A DNA stretch of 64,000 nt. It comes from Microbacterium oleivorans (lineage in GTDB: Bacteria > Actinomycetota > Actinomycetes > Actinomycetales > Microbacteriaceae). The notes below the pieces were generated by a model. It saw only the letters and a program-made list of their open reading frames with translations, was not told where the DNA came from and made no database searches. This document shows positions 53,201 through 59,869 of this stretch, piece by piece (the stretch's first letter is position 1; every line of letters begins with the position of its first letter). The stretch covers positions 1 to 64,000 of the forward strand of contig NZ_JAMBOV010000006.1 in the NCBI RefSeq assembly GCF_023715745.1, read 5' to 3'. The translations under genes and the position numbers were made by a program.

Positions 53201-54798
53201 CCGAGCAGGCACGGATCCCCGCGCCGCGCCGCCCGTGGCTCGACGATCTCCCCCTCACGGTGGACATCCGCGAGCTCGCCGGCGGCAAGCGGGGGGCGAT
53301 CCTGCTCGGCAAGGCCGACATCCCCGAGCGTCAGCTGCAGGAGCCGGTCTACTTCGAGCCGGACCGCGACGGGTCGCTGCTCGTCTACGGCACGAGCGGA
53401 TCGGGCAAGTCGACCGTCCTGCGCACGATCGCGATCGCGGCCGCGATGGGACGGCGGACCGAGAACGTCGAGGTGTACGGCCTCGACTTCGGGTCGGGCT
53501 CGCTCAAGAGCTTGGAAGCTCTGCCTCACGTCGGTTCCGTCATCCCGGGTGACGACAGTGAGCGCGTGCAGCGGATCATGCGTTCCCTGGGCTCCGTGCT
53601 CGATGAGCGCGGCAAGAAGTTCAGCGCAGCGAACGCGTCGAGCATCGAGGAGTATCGCGAGATCACCGGTCGTGACGAGGCGCGGATCATCCTCCTCCTC
53701 GACGGTCTGCCGCAGTTCCGCGCGGACTGGGAGTCGACCACGGCGAGGATGCCGTTCTACCAGGCGTTCATGCGCATCCTGGGCGAAGGTCGCCCGCTCG
53801 GCGTGCACGCGGTCGCCACGGCGGACCGGTCCGGTTCCGTCCCCACCGCGGTGAGTTCGAACGTGTCGCGTCGCGTCGTGCTCCGCCTCTCCGATGCGAA
53901 TGCGTACGCCCTGCTGAATGCGCCCAAGGACGTGCTCGATGAACGCTCGGCTCCCGGCCGCGCCATCGTGGACGGGCTCGAGACGCAGATCGCGGTTCTC
54001 GGGGGTACGCCGAACGTCGCCGAACAGACGAAGCTGCTCGAGCAGCTCGCCGCCGAGCTGCGATCCCGCGGGGCGCGGGACGTGCCCGAGATCGGTTCGC
54101 TCCCGACGCGGTTGGACGCCGCCGAGATGCCGGATCGCCTCGGCGAGTTCCCCGTCATCGGTGTCGCCGAGGACACCCTCGCCCCGCGCGAGTTCGACCC
54201 GGTGGGCACGTTCGTGGTGGCGGGGCCGCCGCAATCCGGAAAGACGACGACGATGAAGGCGCTCGTCCTGTCGATGACGCGTCTGGATCCGTCGGTGAAG
54301 TTGTTCCACTTCGGCGGCCGCCGATCGCAGCTCAAGGAGTTCGCACCCTGGATGCGCAGCGCCACGACACCGGACGATGCCAAGGAGCTCGCCACCGAGC
54401 TCGCGGAGCTCGTCGTGGACGAGTCGCTCACGCAGCGGCTGATGATCGTCATCGAGGACCTGCCGCAGTTCGCCGACTCGCCGGCAGAGCGGCCGCTGAA
54501 GGCGCTCCTGCAGGCCGTCAACCGCAGCGATCACCTGCTGATCGGCGACGCCGACGTCAACCAGGTGACGAGCGGCTTCGGTCTCATCGGTGACTTCAAG
54601 GGCGGTCGCAAGGGCATCATCCTCAAGCCCGACGCGTTCGACGGGGACTCGATCTTCAAGGTGCCGTTCCCGAAGATCAAGCGCTCCGACTTCCCGGCCG
54701 GACGCGGAATGTTCGTCCAGGCGGGTCGTGCGGTCGTGGTGCAGATGCCGTTCGTCGAGACGGCGTCGCTGCCTGCGGGCGAGCCAGCCCGCGCCTGA
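50269..54798 (+). CDS. EssC/EccC-like FtsK-SpoIIIE ATPase of type VII secretion
   Basis: 1509 residues. An N-terminal ubiquitin-like segment (about 1-95) precedes an FHA domain (about 100-200; FTIGRSAAADIVLDEPLVSKRHARIEV). Two membrane helices lie at about 245-290. Three FtsK-type ATPase domains follow: Walker A lysines at K721 (GGTTGAGKS), K1047 (GTSGSGKS) and K1325 (GPPQSGKT). Domain 1 has an intact Walker B (VLVIDEFAAL); domains 2 and 3 read LLLDGLPQF and IVIEDLPQF, so they are degenerate. The FHA/two-helix/FtsK layout matches the EssC of firmicute T7SSb rather than mycobacterial EccC. It would drive export of WXG100-type proteins. No EccB, EccD, EccE or mycosin gene is in view. Confidence 0.93.
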   Translation: MRLKLTLQRRDARTLDIVVTADTTATVQDVARRIVDTDPAREMLAGPDDVLTLAVAPPTSDDHALLDPSLLISDAPVGSGFIASVVNLGPDYVANRGGGGPAAAVLQVVGGPLAGREIPLPRGHFTIGRSAAADIVLDEPLVSKRHARIEVGAGGVELVDLNSANGIVVDGGMVPRLHVIPGQRFTLGDTDIVVHLVPDFAPVEKDPVLERGGALLFNRSPRVEPRYVGEELPEPRMPKEPVTRLFPWPMLVAPILLGLTMYFAFNQPRALIIIAMTPLMLLGNFVSQRTQVGQRSKKEGEVFERSFEELEETLFRERPREREVRNAEVPPVAVVFEEAMSLGRMLWTRRPEHWNFLAVRLGTCEAPSRTSIKRSDVPEALPEYVERVDRLRERYRMIDGVPVLESLQSVGVIGVAGPEREAADALRGICTQLFGLHSPNELVAVALTEPEWAKQLDWLTWLPHTSSERSPFRDMPLSDSASTGNALLSGLEELVMRRSRASSAPRLPYDDDWDPMRFGTDVRRAAEDATFPGQTAVVVIVTADAPVDRARLTQVLERGADVGVYGLFVAPVVEALPAVCRSFVDVSRGLDDAHVGVVRSGEDYTPAQVEGVSNELMTVFAKRLAPVVDSSTVIEDSSDIPNSVMFLSLVGSETASDPGFAIERWRENNTIIDRSGATLPRLKKAGNLRAIVGQGAADAMTLDLRTQGPHALVGGTTGAGKSEFLQAWVLGMAAAHSPDRVTFLFVDYKGGSAFADCVELPHCVGLVTDLSPHLVRRALTSLRAELHYREHLFNRKKAKDLLELEKRRDPDTPPALVLVIDEFAALAGEVPEFVDGVVDIAQRGRSLGIHLIMATQRPAGVIKDNLRANTNLRVALRMADESDSKDVVDDPIAASFPPSIPGRGIAKTGPGRLIPFQSAYAGGWSSDEVVAADISIAELRFGSIRKWELDDAAESDAHDADPGPNDQKRVVSTLIAAAEQARIPAPRRPWLDDLPLTVDIRELAGGKRGAILLGKADIPERQLQEPVYFEPDRDGSLLVYGTSGSGKSTVLRTIAIAAAMGRRTENVEVYGLDFGSGSLKSLEALPHVGSVIPGDDSERVQRIMRSLGSVLDERGKKFSAANASSIEEYREITGRDEARIILLLDGLPQFRADWESTTARMPFYQAFMRILGEGRPLGVHAVATADRSGSVPTAVSSNVSRRVVLRLSDANAYALLNAPKDVLDERSAPGRAIVDGLETQIAVLGGTPNVAEQTKLLEQLAAELRSRGARDVPEIGSLPTRLDAAEMPDRLGEFPVIGVAEDTLAPREFDPVGTFVVAGPPQSGKTTTMKALVLSMTRLDPSVKLFHFGGRRSQLKEFAPWMRSATTPDDAKELATELAELVVDESLTQRLMIVIEDLPQFADSPAERPLKALLQAVNRSDHLLIGDADVNQVTSGFGLIGDFKGGRKGIILKPDAFDGDSIFKVPFPKIKRSDFPAGRGMFVQAGRAVVVQMPFVETASLPAGEPARA

Positions 54799-54820
54799 TC
54801 TGACGGGATGGCGGGTGGGG

Positions 54821-54873
54821 TTGTCAAGAGGGGAGTCCTCCCCATTGGCCTATCCGTTGGGCTTTGGTTGACT
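54821..54873 (+). promoter_or_regulatory. T7SS-type upstream motif and -10-like box (copy 2)
   Basis: TTGTCAAG (54821-54828), GGGGAG-TC-CTCCCC (54830-54843), ATCCG (54852-54856) and, 11 bases later, TTGACT (54868-54873) at the place of the -10. TTGGCC at 54845-54850 could serve as -35. Confidence 0.55.
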
Positions 54874-54926
54874 CTTCTCGTCGGCCCGGTCGGGTCGGTT
54901 TCCGGATTCTTGTGGAGGTGTGGACG

Positions 54927-55214
54927 ATGGCCGATTTCGGTGCGTCTTATGCGGAGATGGAGCAGGTGGCGTCGTCGCTGTCGCAGGCTCGTGATGACAT
55001 CCAGGGTCAGCTGGACTCGCTGAAGTCCCAGGTGGACAACCTGCTGGGTGAGGACTTCAAGACGCAGCACGCGTCGGGCAAGTTCGGTGAGGGGTACGGG
55101 GAGCTGACGGCCGGTCTGAAGAACGCGGTCGACGGTATCAATGACATGTCCGAGGCTCTGCTCGGCATGATGCGCGCGATCCAGGACCTCGACCAGCAGC
55201 TCGCCGGCGGCTGA
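54927..55214 (+). CDS. WXG100-size T7SS protein, copy A
   Basis: 95-residue protein with two long helices joined by a turn, the WXG100/ESAT-6 fold. The turn is LLGEDFKTQHASGKF (39-53); the canonical W-x-G is replaced by F44-K-T46, but F53 fits the following aromatic position. No C-terminal YxxxD/E signal is seen. ATG 54927 follows TGGAGG. It is probably a secreted substrate or the machine's structural partner, expressed as its own short transcript because a terminator follows. A near-identical copy lies 4.1 kb downstream. Confidence 0.85.
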   Translation: MADFGASYAEMEQVASSLSQARDDIQGQLDSLKSQVDNLLGEDFKTQHASGKFGEGYGELTAGLKNAVDGINDMSEALLGMMRAIQDLDQQLAGG

Positions 55215-55226
55215 ATCCGCTCTTCT

Positions 55227-55259
55227 GACACGTGGGGAGCCGATCGCTCCCCACGTGTC
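55227..55259 (+). terminator. terminator after WXG100 copy A
   Basis: Perfect 13-bp stem GACACGTGGGGAG / CTCCCCACGTGTC with a 7-base loop; GTCGTTCTCC follows. It separates the WXG100 gene from the rest of the cassette. Confidence 0.85.
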
Positions 55260-55297
55260 GTCGTTCTCCTTCCGCCGTCCCGATAGGAATGACCGTC

Positions 55298-55606
55298 ATG
55301 TCCGTGAAGATCTCGTATGACGAGCTCGGTGCTCTCTACACGAACCTCCTGGCGACGCAGACCGAGTTCGAGTCCGCCTCGCAGCGCCGCAGCGACCTCA
55401 GCAGCGACATCGGCACGCCCTATGGGCGAGGTGAGCTCCGTGAGAGGACGGAGAACTTCGAATCGCGATGGGATGACCGTCGCAACAAGCTCAACGAGGG
55501 ACTCAAAGCCGTGACCGAGCAGGCCAAGGCCGTGCTGGAGGGCTTCGGCGACTTCGACACCGAGATGGCTGCGGAGATGGCCGCTCAGATGCAGGAGGTG
55601 GACTGA
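55298..55606 (+). CDS. small FESRWDDRR-motif T7SS-associated protein, cassette A
   Basis: 102-residue helical protein. ISYDELGALYTNLLATQTEF opens a long helix; the centre reads PYGRGELRERTENFESRWDDRR, and a second helix follows (NEGLKAVTEQAKAVLEGFG). The same FESRWDDRR motif occurs in the corresponding gene of cassette B. The size and helix-turn-helix shape suggest a WXG100-like partner. ATG 55298 has AGGA nine bases upstream; ATG 55289 is possible. TAGGAA at 55284-55289 may be the -10 box. Function is unknown. Confidence 0.7.
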   Translation: MSVKISYDELGALYTNLLATQTEFESASQRRSDLSSDIGTPYGRGELRERTENFESRWDDRRNKLNEGLKAVTEQAKAVLEGFGDFDTEMAAEMAAQMQEVD

Positions 55607-55608
55607 CC

Positions 55609-56835
55609 GTGGCGACGCATGACTCCCCGAAGGGCCGGCCGGTCGAGATCGTCTCGGGAAACGGCGACGACGTTCGCGATCGCGGGCAGCAGATCATCAA
55701 CCTCGGCGCGGCGATGGGTGACGCCGAATCACTCCTGACGCGTCTGGTCGACGACGGTGCCGAGATGGAGGGGCAGGCTGTCGACAAGCTCCGCGAGGTG
55801 AGCGGGGAGGTGAACGTCGAGCTCCGCAAGGCAGCAGAGCTGTACCAGGCGGTCGGCCCGTACGTCCGCTCCTACGGCTCCACCCTCGCGTCGGTGAAGT
55901 CGCGCATGAACACGATCGTTCCCGACGCGGACTCCCACTGGCTCAGCTATCAGCACGCGCTGTCGGAGTGGCAGAGCGCGCGCATGGCGCCGGTGCCGGA
56001 GACGAGCGGCGACGATGACGGCGACGCGCAGGCGGCCCAGACCGCTCACGAGGACGCCGTCTCGACTGCCGAGGGCGACAAGGATGCCGCGTACGCACTG
56101 TGGAAGGACGCGGCGGACGACTTCGACCACCAGTACGACCTCTGGGAGACGGCGTTCGATGAGGCGGTCGCCGGTATCCGCTCGTCGACCGCCGACGCGA
56201 TCGAGGACGACTGGCGCGACAACCTCGACGGCTTCGTCGACTTCGCGCTCGACGTCCTCGCCGTCGCAGGCATCGTCCTGGCCGTCCTGGCGATGGTCGT
56301 GGGCGGCCCGATCGTGGGCCTCCTGGCGCTCGCGGTGGGTGTCCTGACCCTCGCCGGCACCCTGTGGCAGTACAGCCGCGGAGATGCGAACGGATGGGAC
56401 GTCGCCCTCGCGGTCCTGGGCGTGATCCCCTTCGGTGCGATCGGGGAGTTCGCCAGCGGCGGCTTCGGCGCGGGCATGAGGGCCTGGGCGGGCTTCCCCC
56501 GCGGCGGCCTCTCGCTCGGCGACGACTTCACGCGATGGGGTCTCAACCTCACGGCGCGCAACCCCGCGCAGTGGGTGTCGGACATGCGCGGCCTCGCACC
56601 CGAGGCCGGATACGTGGCCAACTCCTTCGACGACATCATCAGCACCGCGGTGTCGGGCCAGGACCCGTTCATGTGGGAGGTCATCGGCGAGCTGGGCACG
56701 ATGCCGCAGCAGTTCGTCTATGCGATGGGTTCTGCCGGCACCAACCTGAACAACTGGGCCACGATCGCGGGTGGGATCCAGGGCAGCTGGGAGTTCGGCA
56801 CCGGCCTCGACCGAATCGTCTACCCCACGTGGTGA
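55609..56835 (+). CDS. large putative T7SS substrate with membrane segments, cassette A
   Basis: 408 residues. An N-terminal helical region (about 1-115) has the look of the putative T7SS signal domain (GRPVEIVSGNGDDVRDRGQQI, then a long helix with VRSYGSTLASVKSRM). A second acidic helical region (about 115-200) leads to two hydrophobic segments (about 208-250), then GDANGWDVALAVLGVIPFGAIGE and a soluble C-terminal third with no toxin motif I recognise. GTG 55609 lies three bases after the previous stop. Same layout as the 407-residue protein of cassette B. A secreted or membrane-inserted effector is an inference. Confidence 0.65.
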   Translation: MATHDSPKGRPVEIVSGNGDDVRDRGQQIINLGAAMGDAESLLTRLVDDGAEMEGQAVDKLREVSGEVNVELRKAAELYQAVGPYVRSYGSTLASVKSRMNTIVPDADSHWLSYQHALSEWQSARMAPVPETSGDDDGDAQAAQTAHEDAVSTAEGDKDAAYALWKDAADDFDHQYDLWETAFDEAVAGIRSSTADAIEDDWRDNLDGFVDFALDVLAVAGIVLAVLAMVVGGPIVGLLALAVGVLTLAGTLWQYSRGDANGWDVALAVLGVIPFGAIGEFASGGFGAGMRAWAGFPRGGLSLGDDFTRWGLNLTARNPAQWVSDMRGLAPEAGYVANSFDDIISTAVSGQDPFMWEVIGELGTMPQQFVYAMGSAGTNLNNWATIAGGIQGSWEFGTGLDRIVYPTW

Positions 56836-56863
56836 GCCGACGGACTGTGGAAGGCTGGTGCTC

Positions 56864-57481
56864 ATGAACTCTCTGCGGGCGGAACTGGGGGCCACGCTGC
56901 CCGGGGTTCCCGAGTTCCGGATGGCTCTGCCCGAAGGCTGGACGATGCTGGACACCTCGGCCGCGACGGAGTCCGAGCTGTTGGCGAACGCGAAGGCGAA
57001 GCTGCGCGAGGCGCACCGGCCCGACGTGTACGCCTCGCTCGAGGCGCATGTCACGGGAGCGGTGAAGGCGGCGAGGAACCGCGGAGCGTTCTTCATGATC
57101 ATCCCCGGCGAGAACGCTCCGCAATGGTCCACCGTGCCGGTCAGCATCCTCGGTTCCCTCACCGAGGGCGCGCCCGGATCGTCGCTCGATGTGATGGTGG
57201 CTGACGCGGTCGAACGCCGCGGTGCGCGCGCGCTCGAGGGCAGCAAGCAGTTCCTGCGGTGGGTCGACCGGAGGAGCGTGGAGCTCTCGGGCGAGAAGGT
57301 GGGCGCGTACACCGTCGTCTACCTGACGCCTGTCCCCGGCTCGCGTCGATCGAAGGCTCTGCAGCTGACGGCGACCCTCCTCCATCCCACGGATGTCGAC
57401 CCGGAGGCCGACGAGGCGATGAGCCGGTGGCTCACCCTCCTCGACGCGCAGGTGCTGACCTTCGCCTGGACCGGACGATGA
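56864..57481 (+). CDS. T7SS cassette accessory protein P (cassette A)
   Basis: 205-residue soluble protein of no known family. It shares LREAHRPDVYASL and VVYLTPVPGSRRSKALQLTAT with the 219-residue protein at the end of cassette B (LRDAHRPDLYAII, IVYLTPIPGTGRRRGLQLTGA), so the two are paralogues. By size and place it might be a chaperone of the large substrate, like EspG or the small T7SSb chaperones, but there is no sequence proof. The next gene's ATG overlaps the stop. Confidence 0.6.
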   Translation: MNSLRAELGATLPGVPEFRMALPEGWTMLDTSAATESELLANAKAKLREAHRPDVYASLEAHVTGAVKAARNRGAFFMIIPGENAPQWSTVPVSILGSLTEGAPGSSLDVMVADAVERRGARALEGSKQFLRWVDRRSVELSGEKVGAYTVVYLTPVPGSRRSKALQLTATLLHPTDVDPEADEAMSRWLTLLDAQVLTFAWTGR

Positions 57482-58092
57482 GCCGGGTGGCGTTCGACTA
57501 CGACGAGGCCACGGCGATCCCCCTGCCGGGGCCGGCGCTGGCCTCCGACGTCGCCGAGGAGTGGGCCGACGGAGCCGCCGCACGCATGGCCGCGCTCAAC
57601 GATCTCGACGACACTTCCACCCGGACGCTCGCCCGCGCGCTGGCTCGCGCCCAGCGCTCGGCGGCGAGCGATCCGTCGACCAATCTCCTGCTCCGAGAGC
57701 CGGCGACCGGGGCCTGGGTGCCGTTGCGTCTCACGCTCGCCGACGGCGAGCCGGATGCCGTCGCCCAGCGGAGCTTCCTGTGGCCGGCGTCGATCCTGGC
57801 GCCCCGCATCCGCGTCGCCCGCAGCCGCAGTCTCGGAACGGGGTGCTCGTCGACAGTGCTCGTGGACGACCGCGTCGCACAGGTGCGGTGGCTGTTCGCG
57901 ACAACCGGGAAGTCGTTCTTCGCGACGCTGGGACCGGTGGCTCCCGCACTGCTGGCCATGGCCGCCGCACGGGTCGAGATCCTCCTGGACACCGTTCAGA
58001 TCGGCGGCGCTCCCTGGGCGCCCTCGGACCACTTCGACCCCGACGCCCTCTCGCGGTCCGGTGTCGAACCGGAGTCGTTGTGGCGGATCTGA
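57478..58092 (+). CDS. T7SS cassette accessory protein Q (cassette A)
   Basis: 204-residue soluble protein of no known family, rich in Ala and Arg. It has an N-terminal helical region (VAEEWADGAAARMAALN) and a probable beta-rich half (WVPLRLTLADGEP, AQVRWLFATTGKSFFATLGP). It may be a remote relative of the 223-residue protein at 61090, which occupies a similar place in cassette B. Its start overlaps the preceding stop and the following gene begins inside its end, so all three are coupled. Confidence 0.6.
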   Translation: MSRVAFDYDEATAIPLPGPALASDVAEEWADGAAARMAALNDLDDTSTRTLARALARAQRSAASDPSTNLLLREPATGAWVPLRLTLADGEPDAVAQRSFLWPASILAPRIRVARSRSLGTGCSSTVLVDDRVAQVRWLFATTGKSFFATLGPVAPALLAMAAARVEILLDTVQIGGAPWAPSDHFDPDALSRSGVEPESLWRI

Positions 58093-58892
58093 CTCCTCCT
58101 CCGGCGACGGCGTACGCTCGGGCGGCCCGTACGTGGGAGCCGCTGGACTGGTGGAAGCTCGAGGCGCGTGCGCTGCACCACCTGCCCGCTCTCCGGCGCG
58201 CTCTCGCGGTCTTCGCCCCGCCGGCGGCGTGGAAGGACCTCGCCAAGAACGCCGCACCCGCATGGGGATGCCTCCTCACGCTCTCGCACATCGCGAGCTT
58301 CGTCCTGCCCGTGATCGCAGCGTTCTTGCTGGTTCCGTGGATAGGTGATCGCGAGGGGACCGCTCCGGTGGGCACAGCAGGGATCCTGGCCGGCGTGGCC
58401 GCCCTCATCGGGGGCAACGGTCTGCTGACCGAGATCCGGGAATCCCTCGGCAACGATCCCTCCATCCACCGACTCCTGGGCGCGCTGCACCTCGTGCCCT
58501 CGGCCGCGGCGACGGCTGTCGCCGGACTGGCGATCGCCGACGGTGCTGCGGCGGCGCCTCTCGGGATCGCCGGCCTCATCGCCGATGTCGTCGTCGGCAT
58601 CCTCCACTTCGTCCTCTTCCGCGGCCCGGCGCATACCGGCAGTGACCGCTGGCGACGCAATCTCCTGAGGCTGGAACAGGCGGTCGAGGGCATGTCGCCG
58701 CAGGAGCGCGCGCGAGTGTACGCCGATGTGCAGGGAGCTCTGGAAGTCCTGGCGGAGCGCGGACTCATCAGCACCGCCGAGTGGGAGCGGGCCCGCGAGG
58801 TGCGCATCGGACTCCTGGGCATCTCGATGGCGCCGCGGGGAGACATCACCCCCGGCGGCGGCAAGGGCGCGGACTCCGCCTCGAGCGCCTGA
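58080..58892 (+). CDS. T7SS cassette membrane protein R (cassette A)
   Basis: 270 residues. A soluble N-terminal part with WWKLEARALHHLPALRRAL is followed by four hydrophobic segments (about 65-190) and a cytoplasmic C-terminal helix region (SPQERARVYADVQGALEVLAERGLISTAEWERA). The corresponding cassette B protein has the same layout and a similar C-terminus (ATERDAIRADRDDALEILHSRGL). GTG 58080 has GGAG five bases upstream and overlaps the previous gene by 13 bases. It could be a membrane component or immunity-type protein; function unknown. Its last bases are part of the 425-bp repeat. Confidence 0.6.
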   Translation: MADLTPPPATAYARAARTWEPLDWWKLEARALHHLPALRRALAVFAPPAAWKDLAKNAAPAWGCLLTLSHIASFVLPVIAAFLLVPWIGDREGTAPVGTAGILAGVAALIGGNGLLTEIRESLGNDPSIHRLLGALHLVPSAAATAVAGLAIADGAAAAPLGIAGLIADVVVGILHFVLFRGPAHTGSDRWRRNLLRLEQAVEGMSPQERARVYADVQGALEVLAERGLISTAEWERAREVRIGLLGISMAPRGDITPGGGKGADSASSA

Positions 58893-58914
58893 TCTGACGG
58901 GATGGCGGGTGGGG

Positions 58915-58967
58915 TTGTCAAGAGGGGAGTCCTCCCCATTGGCCTATCCGTTGGGCTTTGGTTGACT
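58915..58967 (+). promoter_or_regulatory. T7SS-type upstream motif and -10-like box (copy 3)
   Basis: Identical to copy 2: TTGTCAAG (58915-58922), GGGGAG-TC-CTCCCC (58924-58937), ATCCG (58946-58950) and TTGACT (58962-58967). Confidence 0.55.
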
Positions 58968-59020
58968 CTTCTCGTCGGCCCGGTCGGGTCGGTTTCCGGA
59001 TTCTTGTGGAGGTGTGGACG

Positions 59021-59308
59021 ATGGCCGATTTCGGTGCGTCTTATGCGGAGATGGAGCAGGTGGCGTCGTCGCTGTCGCAGGCTCGTGATGACATCCAGGG
59101 TCAGCTGGACTCGCTGAAGTCCCAGGTGGACAACCTGCTGGGTGAGGACTTCAAGACGCAGCACGCGTCGGGCAAGTTCGGTGAGGGGTACGGGGAGCTG
59201 ACGACCGGTCTGAAGAACGCGGTCGACGGTATCAACGACATGTCCGAGGCTCTGCTCGGCATGATGCGCGCGATCCAGGACCTCGACCAGCAGCTCGCCG
59301 GCGGCTGA
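59021..59308 (+). CDS. WXG100-size T7SS protein, copy B
   Basis: 95 residues, identical to copy A except A62T. The same leader and ribosome site precede ATG 59021. It starts cassette B and is followed by a strong hairpin, so it is probably also a monocistronic transcript. The near-identity, in contrast to the diverged neighbours, points to gene conversion or strong selection. Confidence 0.85.
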   Translation: MADFGASYAEMEQVASSLSQARDDIQGQLDSLKSQVDNLLGEDFKTQHASGKFGEGYGELTTGLKNAVDGINDMSEALLGMMRAIQDLDQQLAGG

Positions 59309-59325
59309 ACCGCATCCGTCCTTCC

Positions 59326-59358
59326 GACGAGTGGGCGCCGATCCGGCGTCCACTCGTC
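59326..59358 (+). terminator. terminator after WXG100 copy B
   Basis: 9-bp stem GACGAGTGG / CCACTCGTC, extended by an inner CGCC / GGCG stem. It has the same position relative to the gene as the terminator after copy A, though the sequence is unrelated. Confidence 0.8.
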
Positions 59359-59409
59359 GTCGTTCGTGCGGACATCGGACGGATGCCGCGATGACCGTCC
59401 CGGACTCGG

Positions 59410-59462
59410 TTGTCAAGTGGGGAGTCCTCTCCATCGACCGATCCGCGGGGGCCGGATAGCGT
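59410..59462 (+). promoter_or_regulatory. T7SS-type upstream motif and -10 box (copy 4)
   Basis: TTGTCAAG (59410-59417), GGGGAG-TC-CTCTCC (59419-59432), ATCCG (59441-59445), TAGCGT (59457-59462). It precedes the remaining genes of cassette B. TCGACC (59434-59439) is a possible -35 with 17-base spacing. Confidence 0.6.
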
Positions 59463-59515
59463 GACACCTGGCATCGACACGGAGCGTCTCCGGGCGCGAC
59501 AGGGGAGGGATGAAG

Positions 59516-59854
59516 ATGACGGATGCGGTCTGGATCAACTTCTCGACGCTGCAGCGGACGAGTGAACGACTGCGGAACATCGTCGGCGAGCTCGAGGACG
59601 CCGGGGACCTGGCCGAAGAGCTCGCCTCTGCCGTCGGCCGGCCCTACGGGAAGAACGCCCTCGCGAACAAGGTCGGCGACTTCGAATCCCGGTGGGATGA
59701 CCGGCGCCGAGACCTGATCCGCGACGTCACGAAGATCCAGGAGCACGTCCAGGGTGTGCTCGACGGCTTCTCGGAGTGGGACGCGGAGACCGCATCCCAG
59801 ATGGACATCGACGCGTCCGGCACGACCGACGCGACCCGGCCGAGTGCCGCCTGA
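59516..59854 (+). CDS. small FESRWDDRR-motif T7SS-associated protein, cassette B
   Basis: 112 residues. TDAVWINFSTLQRTSERLRNI opens the first helix; the motif PYGKNALANKVGDFESRWDDRR matches the cassette A protein; and a second helix (DVTKIQEHVQGVLDGFSEWD) follows. A polar tail rich in Thr and Ala ends the protein. ATG 59516 has GGGGAGGG about 8 bases upstream; ATG 59510 is too close to that site. Function unknown; likely the same role as the 102-residue paralogue. Confidence 0.7.
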   Translation: MTDAVWINFSTLQRTSERLRNIVGELEDAGDLAEELASAVGRPYGKNALANKVGDFESRWDDRRRDLIRDVTKIQEHVQGVLDGFSEWDAETASQMDIDASGTTDATRPSAA

Positions 59855-59869
59855 GACGGAGGGACGACA

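Larger units (their letters stand above)
54791..55215 (+). repeat. 425-bp direct repeat, copy A (promoter + WXG100 gene)
   Basis: Matches 58885-59309 with two substitutions (a G/A in codon 62 of the gene and a silent T/C). It covers the end of the upstream coding frame, the shared upstream motif, the leader and the complete WXG100 gene. Similarity stops one base after the stop codon. Confidence 0.95.
58885..59309 (+). repeat. 425-bp direct repeat, copy B (promoter + WXG100 gene)
   Basis: Second copy of 54791-55215, two differences. The left end lies in the coding end of protein R, and the right end one base beyond the WXG100 stop codon. Confidence 0.95.
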
